Shown here piece after piece: positions 52,319 through 60,575 of a stretch of 64,000 bases of DNA. The stretch comes from Mogibacterium sp. (lineage in GTDB: Bacteria; Bacillota; Clostridia; Peptostreptococcales; Anaerovoracaceae). Both the position numbers and the translations under genes were made by a program. Every line of letters begins with the position of its first letter. Position 1 is the first letter of the stretch. The DNA is taken from positions 62,001 through 126,000 of the forward strand of contig JAFQZQ010000052.1 of the NCBI GenBank assembly GCA_017405845.1, written 5' to 3'. The notes beneath the pieces were generated by a model, which was not told the origin of the DNA, did no database searches, and saw only the letters and a list, made by a program, of their open reading frames with translations.

Positions 52319-52347
52319 TTGCATGTGTTTTAAGAATATGCTACAAT
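52319..52347 (+). promoter_or_regulatory. Rightward promoter of the XRE regulator
   Basis: TTGCAT (52319-52324), 17 nt, TACAAT (52342-52347) with a TGC extended -10. It is divergent from the leftward promoter, 33 nt apart. Confidence 0.75.
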
Positions 52348-52373
52348 CCCCCTCAGAAAGAGAGGTGGCTGAA

Positions 52374-52982
52374 ATGTCAACAGGAGAGAGAATACGTTTT
52401 TTTAGGCGCCGCAAGGGATTAACACAAGCGGAACTTGGGGAGGCAATGGCTTTTGCCGGGAAATCGACCAATGTAAGAGTTGCTCAGTATGAATGGAATC
52501 GGCGAGAGCCGAGAAAAGATGTAATAGATCAGTTTGCGGAAATATTTGATGTTGCTCCGGAAGCTATTCAGAATCCGGACATAGACACAAAGATCGGTCT
52601 TATGCACACCCTTTTTCAGATGGAAGATTTATATGGACTAACCGTCACAGTCCTTGATGGGCACATATGCATAAAGCAGGATATCAACCATCCGAAATAC
52701 AACAAGGAAGTAGCTGACGATCTAAGAGCATGGTATGTCATGAAAAACAAGCTCACGACAGGCAGCATATCTAAAGATGAGTATGATGAATGGAGATATA
52801 AATATCCGATGCTCAGAGAGGATGCGGAAAACAAGGATGCCTATTATTACAACCTGAACTCTGGAGCTCAGGACAAGCCGATGGAAGTAAGAGACAACAC
52901 TGCCATATACAGCGAAGATGACTTGCTGAAAATCCTGCAACTGTACAAAGAGCAGCAGAGTGAAAAAGAAACAAAGAAATAG
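52374..52982 (+). CDS. XRE-family transcriptional regulator
   Basis: 202 residues from the ATG at 52374 (GAGGTGG upstream); the longer in-frame start overlaps the promoter. The HTH_3 domain spans about 3-60: GERIRFFRRRKGLTQAELGE, then VAQYEWNRREPRKDVIDQFA. The C-terminal ~140 residues hold a conserved acidic stretch and no enzymatic motif. It lies at a divergent promoter with a palindromic operator candidate and probably represses the leftward operon and itself. Confidence 0.85.
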   Translation: MSTGERIRFFRRRKGLTQAELGEAMAFAGKSTNVRVAQYEWNRREPRKDVIDQFAEIFDVAPEAIQNPDIDTKIGLMHTLFQMEDLYGLTVTVLDGHICIKQDINHPKYNKEVADDLRAWYVMKNKLTTGSISKDEYDEWRYKYPMLREDAENKDAYYYNLNSGAQDKPMEVRDNTAIYSEDDLLKILQLYKEQQSEKETKK

Positions 52983-53099
52983 CCTTTGCTCAAACACCTC
53001 GGATTCGAGGTGTTTATGATCGATTATTTGATGTTGAAATTTCCAACATCAGCCAGCTGTTATCAGCATGGATATAAATTAACTTCTGAAAGGATTCTT

Positions 53100-54092
53100 A
53101 TGAACGATAATCATAATGGCACAGCTATTGTCTCGGTGGCTATTGCTGATGAGCAATCTCTTCGTGAGAAAATCTACAACATTCGCGGGCAACAGGTCAT
53201 GCTTAGCTTTGATTTAGCTGACATCTATGGATACGAGCACAAGAGATTCATGGAGCAGGTCAGAAACAACAAAGAGAAGTTTGATGATGATTTTATGTTT
53301 CAACTATCAAAAGAGGAATATGACAACTTGAAGACGATTTTTTCGACTTCAAGTTGGGGCGGTCGCAGAAAGCTTCCATATGCATTTACAGAGCAAGGCA
53401 TCTATATGCTCATGACGGTTCTCCGAGGAGATCTTGCAGTCAGGCAAAGCAAAGCGTTGATCAGGCTGTTCAAGCATATGAAGGACTATATCAATGAAAA
53501 CCCTGCGTTAATTGTTAATCAGCAGTTGCTTTCAATTTCTGCACAAACCGCCGAAAATACCATGGCGATAAGACGTATTGAAGAAAACATGGTATCACAC
53601 AATGATTTGTCAGATTTCATGAAGCTGTTTGACCGAGGCATCAAGAATGAAGAAATCCTTATTCTTAATGGTGAGCCATTCAAGGCAGATGTCGCATATC
53701 AGAAGATATATAAAAGCGCAAAGAAGTCTATTGTCGTCATTGATGATTATATTGGTGTTAAGACACTTCACCATCTTGTACACGCGAAGCCAGGCGTAAA
53801 ACTAACGATCATCAGCGATAATAAACTAAGGATACTAAAACTATCCGAGTACAAGGATTTTCTGACTGAATATCCATCCAAAACCATAGACTTTATAAAG
53901 TCAAAAGACAAAGCGCACGACAGATACATAGTGATTGATAATGATACAACTGATATGAAGGTGTATCACTGCGGAGCCAGCAGTAAAGATGCCGGCAAGC
54001 GAATCACTACAATCACAAGACTTTCGGATATAGATGAGTATAAAAAAACGATAACTACCCTGCTGGGGAATGATAAGTTGGTATTGAGGTAA
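53100..54092 (+). CDS. ORF6N-domain protein with PLD-like C-terminal domain
   Basis: 330 residues from the ATG at 53100 (GAAAGGA upstream). The N-terminal ORF6N domain (about 15-110) has KIYNIRGQQVMLSFDLADIY, GYEHKRFMEQVRNN and LPYAFTEQGIYMLMTVLRGD, typical of phage antirepressor-like proteins. A coiled region follows (about 130-180). The C-terminal part (about 195-320) has AHDRYIVID and HCGASSKDAGKRI, resembling a phospholipase-D-like half-site with the HxK replaced by HDR. It may be a DNA-binding regulator or a nuclease-like effector; not decided. It sits between the XRE regulator and the recombinase. Confidence 0.75.
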   Translation: MNDNHNGTAIVSVAIADEQSLREKIYNIRGQQVMLSFDLADIYGYEHKRFMEQVRNNKEKFDDDFMFQLSKEEYDNLKTIFSTSSWGGRRKLPYAFTEQGIYMLMTVLRGDLAVRQSKALIRLFKHMKDYINENPALIVNQQLLSISAQTAENTMAIRRIEENMVSHNDLSDFMKLFDRGIKNEEILILNGEPFKADVAYQKIYKSAKKSIVVIDDYIGVKTLHHLVHAKPGVKLTIISDNKLRILKLSEYKDFLTEYPSKTIDFIKSKDKAHDRYIVIDNDTTDMKVYHCGASSKDAGKRITTITRLSDIDEYKKTITTLLGNDKLVLR

Positions 54093-54102
54093 TTAGATTT
54101 AT

Positions 54103-55593
54103 ATGAAGAATGCAGTAATATATGCAAGATACAGTTCAGATAAACAGAACGAAATGTCTATCGAGGGACAGATAGAAGAGTGTAAGCGCTATGCGGCTGC
54201 TAACAACCTTCTTATTGTGCATGAGTATATTGACAGGGCGCAGAGCGCAAAGACGGACAGGCGGCCAGAGTTTCTTCATATGATTGCTGACAGCGAGTTC
54301 GGTAACTTTGAAGTCATTCTCGTATATCAGTTGGATCGTTTTGCACGTAACAAGAATGACTCCGGCTACTACAAGAAGATACTTGCCGATCACGGAGTAA
54401 GAGTTGTTTCTGCCAAGGAGAATATTGCAACCGACAGTTCCGGCATTATCACGGAAGGTATGCTGGAGACGATCAGCCAGTGGTTCAGTGCTCAGCTGTC
54501 CGAAAAGGTAACACGTGGGATGCTCCAGAGAGCTGAGCAATGTAAATACAACGGCAGCACGATTCCTATGGGCTATGCTGTTGATGATAATGACCACTTT
54601 ATACTGGATGAACAAAGGGCTCCTATAGTATTGGAGATATATGAGCGTGTTGCTTCAGGCGAAACAATACAATCAATAATGGACGACCTAAATGACCGCG
54701 GTATCAAAACACAGCTTGGTAATCCTTTCAAGCGGGGTTCCCTGTCAACTGTACTTAGTAACGAAATGTATAAAGGTATCTATATTTACGACAATATACG
54801 CATCCCTGGAGGTGTTCCGAGAATAATCAGCGATGAATTGTTTGACGAGGTGCAGGAGATCAGGGAAAACCGAAAGCACGGACATCGCCCAGCTATTGAG
54901 GACTATCTGCTTTCCGGAAAGTTGTTTTGCGGTCACTGTAAGGATCCTATGGACGGAGTGTCAGGCACATCTGGAACCGGCAAAACTTACAGATATTATA
55001 AGTGCTTAAAGTCTCCAAAAAAGTGCACTAAGAAAAATGTCAGAAAAGACTTCCTGGAGCCTCTGATTCTTGATGTGTGTCGCCATCTTCTGGCTGATGA
55101 CGTAATTGACAAAATCATTAAGGAAGTTGAAATCCAGAATCAAAAAGACCTGGAAAGTTCAGCTTTTATCAGGCTACGAGAAGAAATAAAAGAAACAGAG
55201 AAAAAGATCGAAGTTCTACTCGATCAGCTTGAGACAGGTATCAATTCTACAAGTGTAGCTGGGCGACTCAAAAGACGCGAGGGAGAACTCGAAGAACTGA
55301 ATAAACAATTACAGAAGGAACAGGCTAAGCAGATGAAAATCGACCCTGGCCTGGCACGTAACTTCTTTCTATCTATAAGAGAAGGCAGCCGTGATGATCT
55401 CGAATACCAGAAGCTATTGGTCAATCTCCTGATAGACCGTATATATTTGTATGACGATCGCTTCGATATATTCCTGAATAATTCAGACAGGAAAGGCAAG
55501 GTATCCGACTATGAAGCTGCAGATATAGAGAAATACTTCGACAATAACCCCGGCAGTAGTTCTATTACACTCATGTCCGGGACACCAACGTAA
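54103..55593 (+). CDS. Large serine recombinase (integrase) of the element
   Basis: 496 residues. The N-terminal resolvase domain (about 1-150) has the catalytic Ser in AVIYARYSSDKQNEMSIEGQ and ILVYQLDRFARN. A recombinase domain (about 160-265) is followed by the zinc ribbon CGHCKDPMDGV...YYKCLKSPKKC, a coiled coil (about 335-420) and a C-terminal tail. Integrates and excises the element without extra host factors, usually with a directionality factor. The final codons (SGTPT) overlap the right attachment repeat. The likely full-length tail is on the other side of the tRNA. ATG at 54103 behind GAGGT. Confidence 0.93.
   Translation: MKNAVIYARYSSDKQNEMSIEGQIEECKRYAAANNLLIVHEYIDRAQSAKTDRRPEFLHMIADSEFGNFEVILVYQLDRFARNKNDSGYYKKILADHGVRVVSAKENIATDSSGIITEGMLETISQWFSAQLSEKVTRGMLQRAEQCKYNGSTIPMGYAVDDNDHFILDEQRAPIVLEIYERVASGETIQSIMDDLNDRGIKTQLGNPFKRGSLSTVLSNEMYKGIYIYDNIRIPGGVPRIISDELFDEVQEIRENRKHGHRPAIEDYLLSGKLFCGHCKDPMDGVSGTSGTGKTYRYYKCLKSPKKCTKKNVRKDFLEPLILDVCRHLLADDVIDKIIKEVEIQNQKDLESSAFIRLREEIKETEKKIEVLLDQLETGINSTSVAGRLKRREGELEELNKQLQKEQAKQMKIDPGLARNFFLSIREGSRDDLEYQKLLVNLLIDRIYLYDDRFDIFLNNSDRKGKVSDYEAADIEKYFDNNPGSSSITLMSGTPT
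55576..55587. repeat. Right attachment-site repeat
   Basis: TCCGGGACACCA, identical to 43086-43097. It is immediately followed by ACG TAA and a terminator that fits the original 3' flank of tRNA-Arg(CCT). Confidence 0.8.
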
Positions 55594-55620
55594 AATGGCA
55601 GGCCAATGGTCTGCCATTTT
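55592..55620 (+). terminator. Probable original terminator of tRNA-Arg(CCT), now displaced
   Basis: AAAATGGCAG / CTGCCATTTT, a 10-bp stem with T run. It begins 4 nt after the right repeat; re-joining repeats would put it directly behind the tRNA. Confidence 0.8.
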
Positions 55621-55668
55621 GTGTTTATGTCGTGGAGGTTCAGATCCGGGTGTATCATCTTTCTGTTT

Positions 55669-56397
55669 TCAGAAGCGGATGTTTCCTTTTTCATCAATAA
55701 GACATGTTTTCATGGTGCCGTTCCTGACACCGCTGATATAATCCTGAACACTGTTTATTTCCTTGTCGCTGTACATAGCTGCCAGCTGCGGTCTGTATCC
55801 CTTTTCCCGCAATCTTTCAAAGGCATTGCTTCCCCAGTGGTTATCCGACCCCGCAGTTTTCAGCAAGCCGTATTTTTCTGCATATATATCCGCCATTTCA
55901 TTTGATTCCCATGACTGGTTGGAGTTGATCACTTCAGCTCCATGGACAGATCTTGGGAACAAGCGGATATGGTTTATATAATGAGCTTCTCTGTACGGAT
56001 GTGCCTGTATCACAAAAGCCCCGGCTTCCATCATGAACGGAAGCTCTTCGGTTTTCTCCATCTCAAGTATCTCAGGATGCGCCTTGTACCATTCCTTTCC
56101 CAGTCCGTATATCAGGAAATCAGTACCCCTGTATGAAAGTTCTACACCCTGGAACACTTTTATTCCGATGGCCGACCCGGCATGGAAGGCTTCTTCATAA
56201 TCTGAAAAGTAATAGTCTATCTGATCTTGATAAGGCAGAACCCGTGCTTCAGGATTTATGTTGCCGTCCAGAAAGTGGTTCGTTATAAATATTCCGTCAT
56301 ATCCGAGCTGCTTATAAAAGCTCACGGTGTCTTTTACTGAAGCCTTACCGCACTTACTGACCGGTGCAGTATGACAATGGGTCTCATATTTATACAT
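55669..56397 (-). CDS. PHP-domain phosphoesterase
   Basis: 242 residues. Metal-binding motifs of the PHP superfamily: HxH in YETHCHTAPVS (H7, H9), FITNHF, VFQGVELSY (Glu), FVIQAHPYRE and AGSDNHWGS. Family enzymes hydrolyse phosphate esters or histidinol phosphate; stand-alone ones act on nucleic acids or nucleotides. Ends 49 nt from the mobile element and is therefore the first chromosomal gene on the right. Starts 2 nt after the GH13 stop, so co-transcribed. Confidence 0.88.
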   Translation of the reverse strand: MYKYETHCHTAPVSKCGKASVKDTVSFYKQLGYDGIFITNHFLDGNINPEARVLPYQDQIDYYFSDYEEAFHAGSAIGIKVFQGVELSYRGTDFLIYGLGKEWYKAHPEILEMEKTEELPFMMEAGAFVIQAHPYREAHYINHIRLFPRSVHGAEVINSNQSWESNEMADIYAEKYGLLKTAGSDNHWGSNAFERLREKGYRPQLAAMYSDKEINSVQDYISGVRNGTMKTCLIDEKGNIRF

Positions 56398-56399
56398 TA

Positions 56400-57995
56400 T
56401 TACCTCCGGGTAAACACCGCTATGCTGTAAGCCGGCATCGTCAGCGCGCCATTATCATAGCTGACTGCTCCCTCGCCTGTGCTCAGTGACTCTGTCATTT
56501 TGAAGCCGCGAGCGGACAGTGAAGCATCCTTTTTTACCTTCTGCCCGCTCAGGTTCATTACTATCAGCAAGTCTTTACCTGAGTCGCTCCTCCGGAAGAA
56601 CGCCGCAACGCTGTCATCACACAGATAGTCCGCCTTTTCCGTTGTGCCCTTGGAGATCGCCGGGTAGCTGTTTCGCACGCGCATCACCGCTTTGAACCAG
56701 TTGTAAATGGATAGATCATCATTCATCTGGTCTGCAAGGGATGGGTATTTCATTTGCAGTTCATCGATGTCCGGCGGTCCGTCGCATATGTCCGGATCAT
56801 TCGGGTCATTGCTCCAGTACATAGGAGCCCGCTTGTTCTCATCCTTGCCTGACCCGCTCATGCCGATCTCTTCGCCGTAATAGACAAAGGCGTTGCCGGT
56901 CATGAAGAGATTCATGGCGCATGCCATTTTAGTGACAGGACCGTTATCATCCGGATAGTAGCCGGCGCTTCTGTCCATGTCGTGGTTCGTATAGAACGGC
57001 GCACCCACGTAAGACGGGTTTGCCTCAAGGTACGCCTTTTCGGTCTGCGCCATACCGTCCACATAATCAGACGCCCTGCACTCACCTTTAAGAGTCTTAG
57101 CGATCAGCCCCTCTTCATTCGCAAAGGGAAAGTTGAAGAGCGAGTCTATGCCGCTTGTGTAAAGTGCAGCGATGGTGTCGCTGTCCGTCCAGGCCTCTCC
57201 CACAAGATAGCAGTCCGGATCTATGCTCTTCGCAGTTTCTTTAAGGAATCGCAGAAATTCCGTATTCGCTCCGGTATCACCCATGTAATATGCCGTGACC
57301 GCGTCCAGCCTGAATCCGTCCACTCCCTTACCCAGCCAGAATGCCATTATGTCATGGATCTCAGACCTCACAGCCTCGCTGCTCAGGTTGAGATCCGGCA
57401 TCTCATTCCAGAACCTCGCTTCATAGTACCATTCAGTACCGTCGAGGGGAACGAAGCCGTCCCGGGCTTCGCGGGAGAAATTGTAGTAGTCGCAGTATTT
57501 ACAATATGACGGATCCATGTCCCAGCCCGAAGGGAGCTCATGCAGGTAATCCGCCGCTGCCCTGAACCAGGGATGATCCTCCGAAGTGTGGTTGAGCACC
57601 AGGTCCATATACACGCGCATGCCCCGCGCATGACACTCCTTCAATAGAGCTTCATAGTCTTTCATTGTACCGAAAGCAGGGTCGATGTCGCAGTAGTCAT
57701 CCACATCATATTTATGATATGTAGCGGACGGCTGCACAGGCGTCAGCCATATCGAATCGAAACCGAGCTCCCTGATATAGTCCAGTTCGGAACGTATGCC
57801 GTTGATGTCGCCTACGCCGTCGTCATTGGAATCGCAGAACGAGCAGACGAATATCTCGTAGGTAATGTGGCTATTGCCGGTGACAACTCCGGCCGGCTTC
57901 TTTGCCCGGCATCCGGGAAGGCATATCAGGATGCATATTATGATACAAAGGGATTTTGCATATTTTTTAATATTGCTACAGTGTTTCGCTGACAT
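56400..57995 (-). CDS. GH13 alpha-amylase-family lipoprotein
   Basis: 531 residues. The signal peptide is followed by the lipobox LPGC (C29). GH13 catalytic residues: nucleophile D231 in VDGFRLDAVTAY, acid/base E267 in CYLVGEAWT, and transition-state stabiliser D339 in FYTNHDMDR. Also DLVLNHTSEDH and GVGDINGI. It cleaves alpha-glucan or maltodextrin at the outer face of the membrane; oligo-1,6-glucosidase or cyclomaltodextrinase-like activity is also possible. It overlaps the upstream small gene by 20 nt. Confidence 0.93.
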   Translation of the reverse strand: MSAKHCSNIKKYAKSLCIIICILICLPGCRAKKPAGVVTGNSHITYEIFVCSFCDSNDDGVGDINGIRSELDYIRELGFDSIWLTPVQPSATYHKYDVDDYCDIDPAFGTMKDYEALLKECHARGMRVYMDLVLNHTSEDHPWFRAAADYLHELPSGWDMDPSYCKYCDYYNFSREARDGFVPLDGTEWYYEARFWNEMPDLNLSSEAVRSEIHDIMAFWLGKGVDGFRLDAVTAYYMGDTGANTEFLRFLKETAKSIDPDCYLVGEAWTDSDTIAALYTSGIDSLFNFPFANEEGLIAKTLKGECRASDYVDGMAQTEKAYLEANPSYVGAPFYTNHDMDRSAGYYPDDNGPVTKMACAMNLFMTGNAFVYYGEEIGMSGSGKDENKRAPMYWSNDPNDPDICDGPPDIDELQMKYPSLADQMNDDLSIYNWFKAVMRVRNSYPAISKGTTEKADYLCDDSVAAFFRRSDSGKDLLIVMNLSGQKVKKDASLSARGFKMTESLSTGEGAVSYDNGALTMPAYSIAVFTRR

Positions 57996-58296
57996 AATAT
58001 GTCCTCACCAGATTCTCGGTTATCAGTACAGATTCCTGATGGAAGAACGAACACAGATCCTTGGCTATCTCATTTACTTTGGTTCTGTCGACATCGATCA
58101 GTGTAAGCACCAGCGTCGTCTCTTTCGTATATTCTCCGCTCTCATGAATGTATCCGCCCTCTTCCACGGCAAAGGAAAACGGCGTGTTATACGCATAGCA
58201 TACATTCCTCAGAACATTTATATACTTTTCTGTCTCCAGCAACTGTTTTTTCTCGACCGAATCATTCAGACCTACATATACTTTTGTCTCTGTCAT
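57976..58296 (-). CDS. Small protein of unknown function
   Basis: 106 residues. The layout KVYVGLNDSVEKKQLLETEK, then KETTLVLTLIDVDRTKVNEIAKDL suggests an alpha/beta ferredoxin-like fold like DUF3574, but I cannot assign a family. No signal peptide, so cytoplasmic, unlike the secreted amylase encoded next. Its 3' end overlaps the GH13 start by 20 nt. Confidence 0.6.
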   Translation of the reverse strand: MTETKVYVGLNDSVEKKQLLETEKYINVLRNVCYAYNTPFSFAVEEGGYIHESGEYTKETTLVLTLIDVDRTKVNEIAKDLCSFFHQESVLITENLVRTYYVSETL

Positions 58297-58308
58297 TTTT
58301 ATTACCTG

Positions 58309-59469
58309 CTAAATATCCCTTGTAAACATATCTTTCGGTTTTATGCCGTTTTTTCTGGAGGTGCGGTTCCAGTTGGTATTTGCTATCCATACATAGAGCC
58401 ACCTCGGGAATGCAAACGGCTCCGCGTATATATCCGCCATAGTCTCATCATTGTCGATAGCCTGCACCAGCAAGTCCATCCCCTGTGATGCTTTTTTTGT
58501 AGTCCCTCTGCTGAACGGGATCGCTTCCATCAGCGTTCCCATCAGCTCCCCGGCGCTGATACCAAGCCCGCCGCAATACTTATAGTCTGCCTTTGAGCAC
58601 CATCGCTTCACGGCGCCGAACAGATTATCCAGCTGACTGCTTTCATACAGCCCCATATTGGCAAGCAGGTAGATCCGCTTCGGCCCGGTATTGCTCTGCT
58701 CCATTCTTTCCATCAGCTTTATTACCCGTGACGGCAGCCCGTCTACGTACAGCGGGACACAAAGCACTATAGTACGGACTTCATCAAGAATGTTTATCAG
58801 CCCGTCGAGGTCATTAAGATATGGTTTGAGATCTATGATCTCACAGACAGCTTTGAGCCTCGAGGACAGCGTGCGCGCCAGCTTGGCGGAGTTGCCGTTG
58901 ATATTACGCATGCTTCCGTTGAGAAGTATGACCTTTCCCGTCTCTTTTGCTGCCGGTTTTTCAGGGATCCTTGCCTCAGGCTTCGCTTCTGCTTCCGGGC
59001 ACTCTCTGAAAATCACATCCCTGACATGCCCGCGGATATTGGTACATACCGCCTTTACATACCTCCTTGCGCTTTCTTTTTCGTCATCTGTCAGCCCCGG
59101 TCCGTAGAAGATGAATGTGAATGGCTTGTCCTCATCGAAGCGTTTCTTATGATGCGTTTCCCCTTTAGTGATCTCAAACTGAGGCAGAACATAGCCAAGG
59201 CAGCGGTCAAACACGCCTTTGACTGATCCCGAAAATCCGCCGTATGTGTATTTGCTGATGACGACAACCTCACCGGCTTGGTGGATAAGGCTGCCCATGT
59301 TCTCATAACCATCATGTATCGCGCATCTGCCCGGCGTTCTGTTCCAGCACGAAAAGCACCCTATGCAGGGATGCATGCTGCCATTATCCGTAACGACATT
59401 CCAGCCGGCGTAATCGCTGCTGATCTTATCCCATTCTGCGTGAGTGAGATCGTGTATCACAAGGTCCAT
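58309..59469 (-). CDS. Tandem flavodoxin-like / NADPH-dependent FMN-reductase-like protein
   Basis: 386 residues from the ATG at 59469 (GAGGG upstream). The N-terminal half (about 1-150) has GSMHPCIGCFSCWNRTPGRC, the Cys-rich segment seen in flavodoxin/NADPH-dependent FMN-reductase-like proteins. The second half (about 175-330) begins KVILLNGSMRNINGNSAKLA, a fresh FMN-binding loop. The chain is therefore a fusion of two flavodoxin-like domains, the second with its own phosphate-binding GSxRxxxxS pattern. Probably a flavin oxidoreductase; electron partners unknown. Confidence 0.78.
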   Translation of the reverse strand: MDLVIHDLTHAEWDKISSDYAGWNVVTDNGSMHPCIGCFSCWNRTPGRCAIHDGYENMGSLIHQAGEVVVISKYTYGGFSGSVKGVFDRCLGYVLPQFEITKGETHHKKRFDEDKPFTFIFYGPGLTDDEKESARRYVKAVCTNIRGHVRDVIFRECPEAEAKPEARIPEKPAAKETGKVILLNGSMRNINGNSAKLARTLSSRLKAVCEIIDLKPYLNDLDGLINILDEVRTIVLCVPLYVDGLPSRVIKLMERMEQSNTGPKRIYLLANMGLYESSQLDNLFGAVKRWCSKADYKYCGGLGISAGELMGTLMEAIPFSRGTTKKASQGMDLLVQAIDNDETMADIYAEPFAFPRWLYVWIANTNWNRTSRKNGIKPKDMFTRDI

Positions 59470-59485
59470 GATCAATACCCTCTTT

Positions 59486-59515
59486 TTACAAAAGGACCCG
59501 CCTGTGAGGCGGGTC
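59486..59515 (-). terminator. Terminator after the ketopantoate-reductase-like gene
   Basis: Perfect 8-bp stem GACCCGCC / GGCGGGTC (59495-59502, 59508-59515), followed on the minus strand by CTTTTG. Confidence 0.75.
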
Positions 59516-59526
59516 TGCGTCACTTT

Positions 59527-60543
59527 TTATTTATAGAATTCTTCGAAGAACTGTATATTGGCCAGCATAGGCCTCAGCCCCTCGTTCTGCTCTTTTTTGA
59601 TGACCTCTACGATCCTGTCATTGACCGGTGTAGGGACTCCGTATTTTTTGCCCCACTCGCAGACAACTCCGTTAATGGCGTCAACTTCGCAAGGCTTTCC
59701 CTTTTGGAGATCCTGCAGCATCGACGGCACTATACCGAAGTGCTTCTTCATGGCTATCGGCACCAGCCGCTCTGCAAATTTCTGCTTTGCCCGGTTGTTG
59801 TAGTCGAAGAGCTTTGTGATGTCCTTACCCTGTACAGGTGCGAATTCCACGCCGCCGGCACGTGCTACATCGATGCACTCCTTCATGCATTTTACAGCGA
59901 CCTTAGTAGCAGGCTTCCAGCCGGCTACATCACCGAAGGTGCCGCCTATGACAGTACCGAGGCCTGAATACGTAGCGTTTATAAGCAGCTTCGACCATCG
60001 TGCTCCGAGGAGATTGTCCTCAATGTCTACCGGGCACATGTGCTCAAGAACCTCTTTGACCTTATTGAGACTCTGCTCCGAAATGCCCTTCATGCCGCCC
60101 ATGTGGAACGACAGACTGTCAGGATCACTGGTAAGCTCGCAGTTGCCCGGCTCCGTCATTGTGGCGCCCCATTCAACTGTACATCCGATCGTTCTGTCTT
60201 CTCCGACTATCTCGGCTATGCCCGGTTCAGGTATGCCGTTCTGAAGAGTCACAATGACGCCGTCATCTGCCAGCATTGGCTTGAGCATGGTGACGACTTC
60301 AGGATTGTGAAGCTGCTTCGTCATCAGAAAGATGATGTCGTAAGGCCCTTTCATCTGATCAGGAAGTATAGCGTTCACAGGTGTCGTGAAATCTACGGTC
60401 CCTGAGATATGAGCTCCGTTTTTCTGCAGCGCTTCAACGTGTTTCACATTGCGGTTCACCAGTTCGATGGGAAAACCGTTTTTCGTAAGGTATGCTCCGA
60501 GTATGGTGCCGAGCGATCCGGCTCCGTAAATTGCACATTTCAT
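59527..60543 (-). CDS. Ketopantoate reductase (PanE/ApbA)-family protein
   Basis: 338 residues. The N-terminal Rossmann motif YGAGSLGTILGAYLTKNG (about 5-22) and NVKHVEALQKNG are family-typical. The Lys of the active site lies in IFLMTKQLHNPEV, then VTLQNGIPEPG and the C-terminal helical domain with SKLLINATYSGLGTVIGGTFGD. It reduces 2-dehydropantoate to pantoate for CoA synthesis, or is a related 2-keto-acid reductase. It is somewhat longer than average PanE, so panE itself is not certain. Confidence 0.85.
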   Translation of the reverse strand: MKCAIYGAGSLGTILGAYLTKNGFPIELVNRNVKHVEALQKNGAHISGTVDFTTPVNAILPDQMKGPYDIIFLMTKQLHNPEVVTMLKPMLADDGVIVTLQNGIPEPGIAEIVGEDRTIGCTVEWGATMTEPGNCELTSDPDSLSFHMGGMKGISEQSLNKVKEVLEHMCPVDIEDNLLGARWSKLLINATYSGLGTVIGGTFGDVAGWKPATKVAVKCMKECIDVARAGGVEFAPVQGKDITKLFDYNNRAKQKFAERLVPIAMKKHFGIVPSMLQDLQKGKPCEVDAINGVVCEWGKKYGVPTPVNDRIVEVIKKEQNEGLRPMLANIQFFEEFYK

Positions 60544-60575
60544 TGCTCATGCCTCCTTGTCCCTGATATCCACTA

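Larger units (their letters stand above)
43086..55587. mobile_element. Integrative mobilizable element in tRNA-Arg(CCT), ~12.5 kb, with SIR2-HerA cargo
   Basis: Bounded by 12-bp direct repeats TCCGGGACACCA, one in the tRNA 3' end and one in the last codons of the serine recombinase. It contains relaxase, candidate oriT, RepA-like ATPase, XRE regulator, ORF6N protein, recombinase, a sigma/ABC module and a SIR2-HerA pair. The latter two blocks are visibly more A+T-rich than the chromosome around them. No conjugation (type IV secretion) genes are seen, so it would be mobilized by a helper. Confidence 0.85.
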
